DNA of 59,397 nucleotides, taken from assembly GCA_944324285.1 (NCBI GenBank), contig CALUVR010000003.1, forward strand, positions 64,001-123,397, read 5' to 3'. Made by a program: the position numbers and the translations under genes. Below the pieces are notes generated by a model. It had not been told where the DNA came from, did not search any database, and saw only the letters and a list, made by a program, of their open reading frames with translations. Below, in pieces: positions 52,664 to 59,397 of the stretch (position 1 is the first letter of the stretch; each line of letters begins with the position of its first letter). The stretch comes from Candidatus Gastranaerophilales bacterium (lineage in GTDB: Bacteria; Cyanobacteriota; Vampirovibrionia; Gastranaerophilales; Gastranaerophilaceae).

Positions 52664-52758
52664 GATACTGCCTCCAATAGAGGCGTAAAACCAGCTGCTA
52701 TAAGGCTAAACAGCCCCCCCCCCCTGACTGAAAATTCAGTTATAATTGAGTTTTGCAT
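52660..52758 (-). CDS. Leader ORF with G11 tract, overlapping the GT11 start
   Basis: ATG with GGAGG five bases before it opens a 32-codon frame: MQNSIITEFSVRGGG, then a hydrophobic part [10 protein letters not shown], and TGA that overlaps the GT11 ATG (ATGA). The frame passes through the G11 tract. With one base less it would stop at TAG 27 bases after the tract start region; with one more it would stop even sooner. Only lengths of 8, 11, 14 keep the overlap. I read it as a switchable translational-coupling leader. Confidence 0.6.
   Translation of the reverse strand: MQNSIITEFSVRGGGLFSLIAAGFTPLLEAVS
52714..52724. repeat. Homopolymeric C11 tract before the GT11 gene
   Basis: Eleven consecutive C on the plus strand, the G11 run of the minus-strand leader ORF, 50 bases before the GT11 start codon. 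Confidence 0.8.
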
Positions 52759-52843
52759 ATTAACCTCCGGAAATTAATTAAATTTACAATTAGAATTATC
52801 CGTAAAAATTGTGATAAAGTAAAGGGTAACAGGAGAGGTACTA

Positions 52844-53989
52844 ATGAAAAATCTATTACTTTTTGGCTTTATATTGCTAGGATTTATGTGTCCTTCGTTT
52901 GCAAACGAAAAAACTGAACTCCCGTCAGAAACAGGCATCGTTGAAAATATCCGGTATGAAGATGTTCAGGATTTGCAGCAGGGAGATAACAGTGTTAAGC
53001 AGGTTGCGCTTGTAAAAGTTTTGAGCGGAAAATTCAAAGGAACAGAACGTTTAATTGATAATATGCTTACCGGCAACCCTGCTTATGATATTAACCTCCA
53101 AAAAGGCGATAAAGTAATTCTCCACGTTGAAAGAAAAACTGAGGATATTATAACAGCTGATGATGTCGACTTTTTTGTTGCTGATATAAAAAGAGATGAT
53201 GCATTAATATGGACGTCACTATTTTTTGTTGCACTTCTTTTTATTATCGGTAGGAAAAAAGGGGGGTACAGCTTAATTTCAATTGCGGCAACGGTGGCAT
53301 TAATTTTCTTTATGCTTATGCCGATGATTTTGCATGGTTTCTGTCCTATTGCATCGGCTGTACTTGTCGGAATTTTATCAACTATTATAACAATTTATCT
53401 TGTCGGCGGTTTAAATGCTAAAAGTTCATCCGCAATAATAGGAACTGCTTTTAGTCTTATCTTTGCAGGAGGTGCATCTTTAATTACTATATATCTTGCG
53501 CACCTCACAGGTTTTGCGGGAGAGGAAAGTATGTTTTTATATTCAGCGCATCCGGAATTAGATTTTCAGGGGCTTCTGGCTGCCTCAATGATTATCGCTG
53601 CACTCGGCGCCTTGATGGATACCGGAGTATCTATCGCAAGCGCCATTAACGAAATCTATGAAACGGATAAAACACTTTCAGTTAAACAGCTTTTTAAATC
53701 AGGCATGAATATCGGAAAAGACGTTATCGGCACAATGTCTAACACTCTTATTTTGGTTTATTTAGGCTCTGCGCTTCCTCTTGTTCTGCTCTCGGATAAC
53801 ATAGATTTGAAAAAATTCTTTAACCTTAATCAGGTCGCAACAGAGATTTCATCTGCAATAATCGGAAGTATCTCAATCCTTATTTGTGTTCCTTTGACAG
53901 CAATAATAAGTGCTTATTTAATTAAAAATCAAAAAGAAAAGCCTGAATTTGAATTTGAAACTACTGAAAATAAGCCGTTTGATGATTAG
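52844..53989 (+). CDS. YibE/F-family membrane protein
   Basis: 381 residues. A signal peptide (MKNLLLFGFILLGFMCPSFA) and a periplasmic domain of about 100 residues come first, then seven to eight membrane helices. DDALIWTSLFFVALLFIIG, ALGALMDTGVSIASAINEI and GMNIGKDVIGTMSNTLILVYLG are the YibE/F core. The function of the family is unknown (transport is assumed). GGAGAGG precedes the ATG. Its end overlaps the convergent WYL gene by four bases. Confidence 0.88.
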   Translation: MKNLLLFGFILLGFMCPSFANEKTELPSETGIVENIRYEDVQDLQQGDNSVKQVALVKVLSGKFKGTERLIDNMLTGNPAYDINLQKGDKVILHVERKTEDIITADDVDFFVADIKRDDALIWTSLFFVALLFIIGRKKGGYSLISIAATVALIFFMLMPMILHGFCPIASAVLVGILSTIITIYLVGGLNAKSSSAIIGTAFSLIFAGGASLITIYLAHLTGFAGEESMFLYSAHPELDFQGLLAASMIIAALGALMDTGVSIASAINEIYETDKTLSVKQLFKSGMNIGKDVIGTMSNTLILVYLGSALPLVLLSDNIDLKKFFNLNQVATEISSAIIGSISILICVPLTAIISAYLIKNQKEKPEFEFETTENKPFDD

Positions 53990-54909
53990 TTTTGATAATT
54001 CTCAAGAATTTTGTCAATACATTCAACCATTCGGTCTTTCATGTACTTCGGCGTTAATATTTCACAATTTTCGCCATATTTTATTAATCTGGATAGCAGT
54101 ATATCAGGTTCTTCTTTAGTGTTTACAACAATTAAATTCCCGTCACTGTCATAGCCGTTTGAATATTCATTTTCTTTAAGTCTATATGAATTCGCAAGCC
54201 TTCTTTTTAATTTGTATACAACAGAAACACTTATGTCTGTTGAAGAAGATATTGTCGGAAGAAGTTTTATGCTCTTAATATTATCAATAGGAATATCAAA
54301 GGTCTGTCGGCTTAGTTGGTTGAATACGCAGAAACAAACCTTTCTATTTTGATATTTAATTTCTCTCGGAGAGCAAATAATGGAAGTTTCGGTATCTCCG
54401 GACAGATAAAGTATTTCCAGTTTTTTCTTTTCTTCACAAAGCTTTTCACATTCAAAAATTTGGTCTTTGAATTTTGAATAGTAAAAACTTAAGTCACAGT
54501 AATCTTCACTGTTTTGTGAAGCTGCAACAGATTTTGCTGCATCATTATAGCGAACCTCTATTGCCTTTATAAAATCATTCAGAGCCTCTTTATTTTTTTG
54601 AGAAGAAAGAAGAATAGAAGCTGTTTTTAATATATGTACAGCCTTCACATCATCTGCTGCAAAATTAATATTAAACGGTATATTCAAAAGGTGATACTTA
54701 TTTTTTACTTTTTGTACCTTTACTCCGAAAATTTTTAATGTATTTAAATATTTGTTTAAAATAACAGGAAGCGCAGAACGATTTTTTTCTGCCTCATCTG
54801 CAAAAATATCCATTACAGCAGAATAATCAGCTTTGTCTTCTATTAAAAGCTTTAAGAGTTTGAAAATTTTTATGCATGAGTCATTGTATTTTTCACTTAA
54901 TCTAGCCAT
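53986..54909 (-). CDS. WYL-domain transcriptional regulator, second of a tandem pair
   Basis: 307 residues starting MARLSEKYN (GAGGAG eight bases before, which decides the start). An N-terminal winged helix-turn-helix-like region (1-90), a middle helical part, and a WYL-type domain at about 165-235 (KLEILYLSGDTETSIICSPREIKYQNRKVCFCVFN) with a C-terminal WCX-like extension. It overlaps the paralogue upstream by eight bases, so they are made together and may form a heterodimer as PafB and PafC do. Confidence 0.75.
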   Translation of the reverse strand: MARLSEKYNDSCIKIFKLLKLLIEDKADYSAVMDIFADEAEKNRSALPVILNKYLNTLKIFGVKVQKVKNKYHLLNIPFNINFAADDVKAVHILKTASILLSSQKNKEALNDFIKAIEVRYNDAAKSVAASQNSEDYCDLSFYYSKFKDQIFECEKLCEEKKKLEILYLSGDTETSIICSPREIKYQNRKVCFCVFNQLSRQTFDIPIDNIKSIKLLPTISSSTDISVSVVYKLKRRLANSYRLKENEYSNGYDSDGNLIVVNTKEEPDILLSRLIKYGENCEILTPKYMKDRMVECIDKILENYQN

Positions 54910-55843
54910 TGATATACTCCTCACGCATTTTTCTTAAAGTGTCTATTATTTCGTTCCTGAAATTTTCAGGATACAGAACTTTGCAGCCTGCCCCGAGTGA
55001 TAAGACTCTCTGCTTAATTATAAACGGATTTGAGGAAGTGCTTTCAATTAACAGTTTCCCGTTTTTTATGTCTATAAGCTTTTCTTCATCTGTCAGTTTG
55101 ACTTCATTCGGATTAATTCTAAGTTCATAACCGACTGTTATTGTTTTTAGGTTGCTGACATCTTGTTTAAACATTTGGACACTTAATACGGATTTTATTC
55201 TTGTAATTGGAAAATATCCGTATTGATTATACTCAAGCCCTGTTCCGTACAAATAAAGTTTATTGTTGCTAAAATCAACTTTATCTGTAATTATTTCAAT
55301 TTCTTTATCTCCGGATTTTGGTGAATTATATAAAATAGTAATCTGCTCTTTGTTTTTGCAGTGTCTGATTAATTCGCCGGCAAGGTCAAGATTTATGCCG
55401 TTGCATAAAGACATTTTATCTATAGCTTCTGTCAAATCCGGATTATTAATTATTGATGCAATTTTTCTTAGGAATTTTTCAAGAATAATAAGTTCATGCA
55501 GTTCAATATTTTTGGCAACAGTCTTGTAAACTTTCACAAGACTTTTTATTTGTTCTTCTGTAATTTTTAATTTAAAAGGATGGGAAATAAGCTTATACTT
55601 GCCGCCTTCGGCTTTGCGGGTTCTAACGATTTCACACCCTACCATTTTTAGAGATGTAAGATAAACTCTTAGCGTATCAACAGAAACAGCCTCTTTTATA
55701 AATTCATGTTGTTTAAAATATTGGTTGATTTCATCGTAAGAACGTGGAGCTTCAAGAAGCAGAGCAAAAACAACAAGTGATTTAAACCCCGTAAATGACA
55801 TCAGGTTATAAGTCACGGTTTTATTTTTTATAAATTCCTTCAT
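54902..55843 (-). CDS. WYL-domain transcriptional regulator, first of a tandem pair
   Basis: 313 residues. N-terminal HTH (SYDEINQYFKQHEFIKEAVS..TLRVYLTSLKMVGCEI), a helical linker, then a WYL-like domain (about 170-240: EQITILYNSPKSGDKEIEIITDKVDFSNNKLYLYG) and a C-terminal extension ending ENFRNEIIDTLRKM. Similar in length and layout to its downstream partner but clearly diverged in sequence. WYL proteins bind single-stranded nucleic acid or nucleotides and often control DNA-damage or defence genes; the target here is unknown. Confidence 0.75.
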   Translation of the reverse strand: MKEFIKNKTVTYNLMSFTGFKSLVVFALLLEAPRSYDEINQYFKQHEFIKEAVSVDTLRVYLTSLKMVGCEIVRTRKAEGGKYKLISHPFKLKITEEQIKSLVKVYKTVAKNIELHELIILEKFLRKIASIINNPDLTEAIDKMSLCNGINLDLAGELIRHCKNKEQITILYNSPKSGDKEIEIITDKVDFSNNKLYLYGTGLEYNQYGYFPITRIKSVLSVQMFKQDVSNLKTITVGYELRINPNEVKLTDEEKLIDIKNGKLLIESTSSNPFIIKQRVLSLGAGCKVLYPENFRNEIIDTLRKMREEYING

Positions 55844-56465
55844 ACTTAAAGCCCTTCCCCTTTATTTGTCATTTTATAATAAAATAACAAAAATTACCAA
55901 TAATTAATTCAGGCATGCTCAATGTTCAGTGCCAATTATATTTTCCGGCAATTTACAAAATTGTGCATGCAAATACACTAACAGGATAATGTCAAGAAAA
56001 ATCTACTCAAATCTTTACCTAATTTCATTAAAAAAAGTTCATTAAGATTTAAGAACTTGAATTTTTCTTAGAGTAAAGGGAGGCATGGTCAATTGTAAAA
56101 AATAATTAATTTTTTTTTACTTGTCAAGTAATTAACTTAGTTTTACATTAAATAATGTAATCGGGAATTACCCGAGTGGATAATAATAAGGCTACCTGCC
56201 CGGGGGAGGGAGGAGAACCTACAGAGGACAGTTTAAGAAAAAGAGGTGATGGCACAAAAGTCCTTAGAACAATTTAAGGAAAACTGAAGAAAAAGAGAGA
56301 AAGTTATTTGAGGTGTTTTTAAAGCAGATTAGGGATTTTTATTTTTGGTGATTAGGGATATTTTTTAAAAAGAATTATCAGATTTTGAGGAGTATTTGGG
56401 GATTAAGTTGTAATATATGTAAAGAGGTTTGCTATAATCTGAAAATTATCATAGAATAGATTAGT
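55844..56465. other. 622-base gene-free stretch with a possible non-coding RNA
   Basis: No ORF of note. A minus-strand hairpin AAGTTC/GAACTT followed by TTTTTTT (about 56030-56056) looks like a left-facing terminator. On the plus strand TTGTCA (56133-56138) and TACATT (56156-56161, 17 bases apart) may be a promoter for the purine-rich, partly structured 56165-56330 segment, which holds CGGG-AATTA-CCCG, CCTGCCCGGGGGAGG and CCTTA/TAAGG stems. It matches no RNA family I can name. Confidence 0.3.
56430..56438 (+). promoter_or_regulatory. Extended -10 promoter of anmK
   Basis: TGCTATAAT: a consensus -10 with the upstream TG, 27 bases before the ATG of anmK. Confidence 0.55.
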
Positions 56466-57596
56466 ATGGATGAATTGAAAAGTAAAAAGATTATAGCACT
56501 GATGTCCGGAACCTCCTGTGACAGTATCGACGCGGGGTTGTGTATTGTAGAACCTGATATGACATGTAAGCTTGTTCAGGGAATTAATTTTCAATATCCG
56601 GATCACATAAGGACGAAAATATTCAGGCTTTTTTCAGGTGATGCTACTGTAAAAGATGTTTGTCAGATGAATTTTGCTGTTGGAAAATGTTTTGCAGACG
56701 CATGTAATGTTTTGATTTCTGAGCACGGAAAGCCTGACTTTATAGCAAGTCATGGACAGACAATTTTTCATTCACCCAAAAAAGAAAAGCTTGATGGAAT
56801 ACAATTAAGAAGTACTCTCCAAATCGGGGAAAGTTCCGTGATTGCAGCAGAAACAGGGTGTCCTGTTATTTCAAATTTCAGGGAAGCAGATATAGCAAGC
56901 GGCGGAGAAGGTGCGCCTCTTGTTTGCTTTGCAGATGAGAAGTGGTTTAAGAAATTAAAAAAGAATGTTGCAATACAAAATATCGGCGGAATTTCTAATG
57001 TTACAGTAATATCAAATTCTCATAAAACATACGGGTTTGATACGGGACCCGGGAATGTGATAATTGATTACTGTATGCTGAAACTTTTTGGCAGAACATT
57101 TGATATGGACGGAGAAACAGCAAATTCCGGTAAAATTTGTGAAAGCTGGATGGACTGCCTCTTGCAGGATGAATATTATTTTAAAAATCCACCTAAAACA
57201 ACTGGCAGAGAATATTTTTCGCCAATGTATATTGATACAGCCTTAAGATTTGCTCCTAAAGCGCCTGAGGATGTTATTGCTACGATTACCGCGCTTACGG
57301 CTAAAACAATAGCGCAGGCTTATGAACGATTTATTTATCCGAAGCTTGACCTTGAAGAAGTAATTGTAGGGGGCGGGGGTGCTTATAATCCTGCTATAAT
57401 GAAATTTTTGCGTCACTATCTGCCAAAGCATATAAATATAAAAACACATGAAGATTATGGAATATCAAATAATTTTAAAGAGGTTATGGCATTTGCGCTA
57501 CTAGGTTACTGTACTTATTACGGCATTCCGAATAATCTGCCGGAATGTACCGGCGCAAAAAAACGTGTCGTTATGGGTAAAATTACAAACTTATAA
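56466..57596 (+). CDS. anmK: Anhydro-N-acetylmuramic acid kinase
   Basis: 376 residues. IALMSGTSCDSIDAGL is the ATP-binding opening (usually GTSxDGxD; here Ser replaces Gly), followed by ASHGQTIFH, TLQIGESSVIA, NFREADIASGGEGAPLV with the catalytic aspartate, NIGGISNVT, GFDTGPGNVIID and VIVGGGGAYNPAIM. It phosphorylates 1,6-anhydro-MurNAc while opening the ring, recycling peptidoglycan. No murQ nearby. There is no Shine-Dalgarno sequence before its ATG. Confidence 0.95.
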   Translation: MDELKSKKIIALMSGTSCDSIDAGLCIVEPDMTCKLVQGINFQYPDHIRTKIFRLFSGDATVKDVCQMNFAVGKCFADACNVLISEHGKPDFIASHGQTIFHSPKKEKLDGIQLRSTLQIGESSVIAAETGCPVISNFREADIASGGEGAPLVCFADEKWFKKLKKNVAIQNIGGISNVTVISNSHKTYGFDTGPGNVIIDYCMLKLFGRTFDMDGETANSGKICESWMDCLLQDEYYFKNPPKTTGREYFSPMYIDTALRFAPKAPEDVIATITALTAKTIAQAYERFIYPKLDLEEVIVGGGGAYNPAIMKFLRHYLPKHINIKTHEDYGISNNFKEVMAFALLGYCTYYGIPNNLPECTGAKKRVVMGKITNL

Positions 57597-57645
57597 TTTT
57601 ACTCAACGCGCAGCCTGAAATGAGCAATGTTTGGTGCTGGTTAGT

Positions 57646-57790
57646 CCATTTCTCAGATAAGCCGGAACATTTGCATTAAATTTCTCAACACCCTCCAGCC
57701 CTGCTTCCGCTATTGTTTCGAAAACAAATACAAATGTTCAGAAGAAATACCTTTGCCCCTTGAGTCTGATTTATACTTTCCAGAATAAAA
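57646..57790. repeat. Direct repeat, copy 1
   Basis: First of two copies spaced about 201 bp apart. A 59-base core starting AGATAAGCCGGAACATTTGC is identical in both, as is AAAACAAATACAAATGTTCAG and what follows. Within each copy GAACATTTG and CAAATGTTC are inverted, so a copy can fold back. 57597-58014 holds no gene. Confidence 0.8.
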
Positions 57791-57803
57791 AATAATGTAA
57801 TAA

Positions 57804-57840
57804 AACCCTCTCCCTGCGGGAGAGGGTAGGGTGAGGGGGC
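57804..57840. repeat. REP-like palindrome between the two direct repeats
   Basis: CCCTCTCCCTGCGGGAGAGGG is close to this (inner 17 bases CTCTCCCTGCGGGAGAG form the stem-loop), followed by TAGGGTGAGGGGG. A familiar type of dispersed intergenic palindrome. Confidence 0.6.
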
Positions 57841-57846
57841 TGTTCT

Positions 57847-57990
57847 CCATTCCTTAGATAAGCCGGAACATTTGCATTAAATTTCTCAACACCCTCCAGC
57901 CCTGCTTCCGCTATCATTTCGAAAACAAATACAAATGTTCAGAAGAAATACCTTTGCTCCTTGATGTCGATTTACACTTTGTAGAATAAT
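57847..57990. repeat. Direct repeat, copy 2
   Basis: Second copy, with a few substitutions (for example CATTTCG for TGTTTCG) and a diverged right end. Same internal inverted repeat. Confidence 0.8.
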
Positions 57991-58014
57991 AAAATAAAAA
58001 ACTAATTTGCTTTT

Positions 58015-58054
58015 TACCAAAAAAGAGAGGTGGTTACCCCCTCTCTTTTTGGTA
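58015..58054 (-). terminator. Terminator of metK
   Basis: Stem TACCAAAAAAGAGAGG / CCTCTCTTTTTGGTA with a 9-base loop and one unpaired A, 18 bases after the metK stop on the minus strand; AAAAAGC follows. Confidence 0.75.
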
Positions 58055-58072
58055 AGTATTTTTCTTACAATA

Positions 58073-59344
58073 TTATGAGCAAGAACATAAGCTGCAAGCC
58101 TGAGATTTCAAAGCATCAGCTTTTTCTGTTTTCTCCCACGGAACATCAATATCAGTTCTTCCCATGTGACCGTAAGCTGCTAATAACTGGTAGAATTTAC
58201 CGCCGTTTTTAGCAGGCAAACCACGGAGGTCAAACTGTTTGATAATTGCAGCAGGTCTAAGGTCAAAGTTTTTAGATACAAGTGCAGAAATTTCGTCATC
58301 TGAAATTTTACCTGTACCGAAAGTATCAACCATGATTGAAACAGGTTCTGCAACACCGATAGCGTAAGCAAGTTCTATTTCGCATTTTTCAGCCAAACCT
58401 GCCGCAACGATATTTTTAGCAACCCATCTTGCTGCATAAGCTGCTGATCTATCTACTTTTGTCGGATCCTTTCCTGAAAAAGCACCGCCGCCGTGGCGTG
58501 AATAACCTCCGTAAGTATCAACAATGATTTTACGTCCTGTCAAACCTGCATCCCCCTGAGGACCGCCAACAACAAATCTTCCAGAAGGGTTAACCAGAAT
58601 TTTTGTTCTGCTGTCAAGTTTTATTGTTTCGTGAGAGAACACTTCATCTATAACGAGTTTTTTAATATCGTTTTTGATAATTTCCTGAACCTTGGAATTA
58701 TCAGATACACCGTTGATTTCAGGGTCATGCTGAGTTGAAATCAAAACGGTATCAATTCTTGAAGGTTTTCCGTCAACATATTCAACAGTTACCTGAGATT
58801 TACCGTCAGGTCGGAGGTAACTTACAAGCCCCTGTTTTCTAACCTGAGCAAGTCTATAGGATAATTTATGCGCAAGGCTGATAGGAAGCGGCATAAGTTC
58901 AGGAGTTTCGTTACATGCATAACCGAACATAATACCCTGATCGCCCGCACCGATATTTTCTGTTTCCGAAGTTGAAGTATCTGCATTATCGCTTCTTGTT
59001 TCATAAGCTTTGTTTACGCCGCCCGCGATATCGCAAGACTGTTCGTCAATGCTTGTTAAAACAGCGCAAGTTTCAAAGCTGAAACCGCCGCCTTCTTCTT
59101 CAGCATAACCGATATTTTTAATAGTATTTCTAACAACTGACGGGATGTCAACATAGCAGTCAGATGTAATTTCGCCGCAAACTAGTGCCATACCTGTTGT
59201 AACAGTAGTTTCTGCTGCAACACGTGACTGCGGTGATTTTGTCAAAAATTCGTCCAAAATAGCATCAGAAATCTGATCGCATACTTTGTCGGGGTGACCT
59301 TCCGTAACTGATTCGGAAGTGAATAAAAAGTTTCTTGGTGTCAT
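58073..59344 (-). CDS. metK: S-adenosylmethionine synthetase
   Basis: 423 residues starting [32 protein letters not shown] (ATP site), [21 protein letters not shown] and the P-loop-like [19 protein letters not shown] are intact. It makes SAM from methionine and ATP, supplying FkbM and all other methylations. The ATG is chosen because AAGGAG lies nine bases before; a TTG two codons up is unlikely. Odd: the C-terminus ends ACSLCSCS, a cysteine-rich tail beyond the usual end. Confidence 0.96.
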   Translation of the reverse strand: MTPRNFLFTSESVTEGHPDKVCDQISDAILDEFLTKSPQSRVAAETTVTTGMALVCGEITSDCYVDIPSVVRNTIKNIGYAEEEGGGFSFETCAVLTSIDEQSCDIAGGVNKAYETRSDNADTSTSETENIGAGDQGIMFGYACNETPELMPLPISLAHKLSYRLAQVRKQGLVSYLRPDGKSQVTVEYVDGKPSRIDTVLISTQHDPEINGVSDNSKVQEIIKNDIKKLVIDEVFSHETIKLDSRTKILVNPSGRFVVGGPQGDAGLTGRKIIVDTYGGYSRHGGGAFSGKDPTKVDRSAAYAARWVAKNIVAAGLAEKCEIELAYAIGVAEPVSIMVDTFGTGKISDDEISALVSKNFDLRPAAIIKQFDLRGLPAKNGGKFYQLLAAYGHMGRTDIDVPWEKTEKADALKSQACSLCSCS

Positions 59345-59371
59345 TTCCAATTTCTCCTTAATTTGTTTTTG

Positions 59372-59383
59372 TACCGGCCGGTA
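59372..59383. other. TACCGGCCGGTA palindrome upstream of metK
   Basis: A perfect 12-bp palindrome flanked by T-rich sequence, 28 bases before the metK ATG. It could be an operator or the end of a hairpin; only 47 bases of upstream sequence are visible, so a SAM riboswitch cannot be judged. Confidence 0.35.
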
Positions 59384-59397
59384 AGTTTTTTAATTCC

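Noticed and set aside
1-59397. Prophage, integrative element or CRISPR array
   Set aside because: No integrase, structural phage genes, transposase, Cas genes or regularly spaced repeats were seen. The only repeats are homopolymer tracts, small palindromes and one tandem duplication.

Overview
This window reads as a chromosomal segment of an AT-rich, Gram-negative-like gut bacterium. My best inference is the non-photosynthetic cyanobacterial sister lineage Gastranaerophilales (Melainabacteria/Vampirovibrionia). The reasons are several prepilin-like proteins with the N-terminus FTLAEVLITLGIIG, an LL-diaminopimelate aminotransferase of the DapL type, secreted GH13, PL1-like and GH77-like proteins, ThyX in place of ThyA, and a recurring family of proteins carrying a short [IVL]xFxG signature. 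This placement rests on recognition of style and families, not on a search. No phage, integrase, transposase, rRNA operon or CRISPR array was found.

Layout. 1-9.5 kb: end of an EamA transporter, a MerR regulator, a membrane protein of unknown function, PnuC, a CoA-dehydratase-activase-like protein, an AAA+ ATPase, a small isolated minus-strand transcription unit, a membrane-anchored GH77-like protein and GalE. 9.6-19 kb: a prepilin-like/XRE pair, ArgS (with an in-frame palindromic repeat), a fossil prepilin end, a nucleotidyltransferase-like protein, MgtE, LCP and LemA proteins, and a FkbM methyltransferase with a C10 tract between two tRNA-Arg genes. 19-31 kb: secreted GH13 and PL1-like enzymes, ThyX, L31, a CHASE2-GGDEF cyclase, a YcxB protein, a Dus enzyme and a large secreted TPR protein. 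31-38 kb: two more prepilin/XRE pairs flanking a SNF2 helicase and GpmI, then palindromic repeats. 38-45 kb: YjbQ, a degenerate amidohydrolase, tRNA-Ala with a duplicated 5' part, small secreted or FxG proteins, the rplS-rbgA-rnhB operon, a fourth prepilin and a short leader ORF with a C18 tract. 45-59 kb: GlgA coupled to a 1197-residue zinc-ribbon/pseudo-ATPase protein, DapL, RuvB, a GT11 glycosyltransferase behind a G-tract leader ORF, a YibE/F protein, tandem WYL regulators, AnmK, a duplicated repeat, and MetK.

How the parts fit. Housekeeping genes (argS, rplS, rnhB, ruvB, metK, gpmI, dapL, anmK, thyX) are interleaved with an envelope-facing set: polysaccharide breakdown (GH13, PL1-like, GH77-like), sugar-nucleotide and glycogen metabolism (galE, glgA), envelope polymer attachment (LCP) and surface glycan decoration (GT11, FkbM). 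The strongest new observations are these. (1) Long poly-C/G tracts sit inside FkbM and inside short leader ORFs; the GT11 leader is open through to the GT11 start (ATGA overlap) only at some tract lengths, which suggests phase-variable surface glycosylation. (2) Three of the four prepilin-like genes are divergently paired with a small XRE repressor gene, each over its own palindromic operator. (3) Otherwise unrelated proteins share the [IVL]xFxG signature. (4) A tRNA-Arg carries a compensated A19-U56 tertiary pair. (5) Several genes have promoters placed so that their mRNAs would be leaderless.
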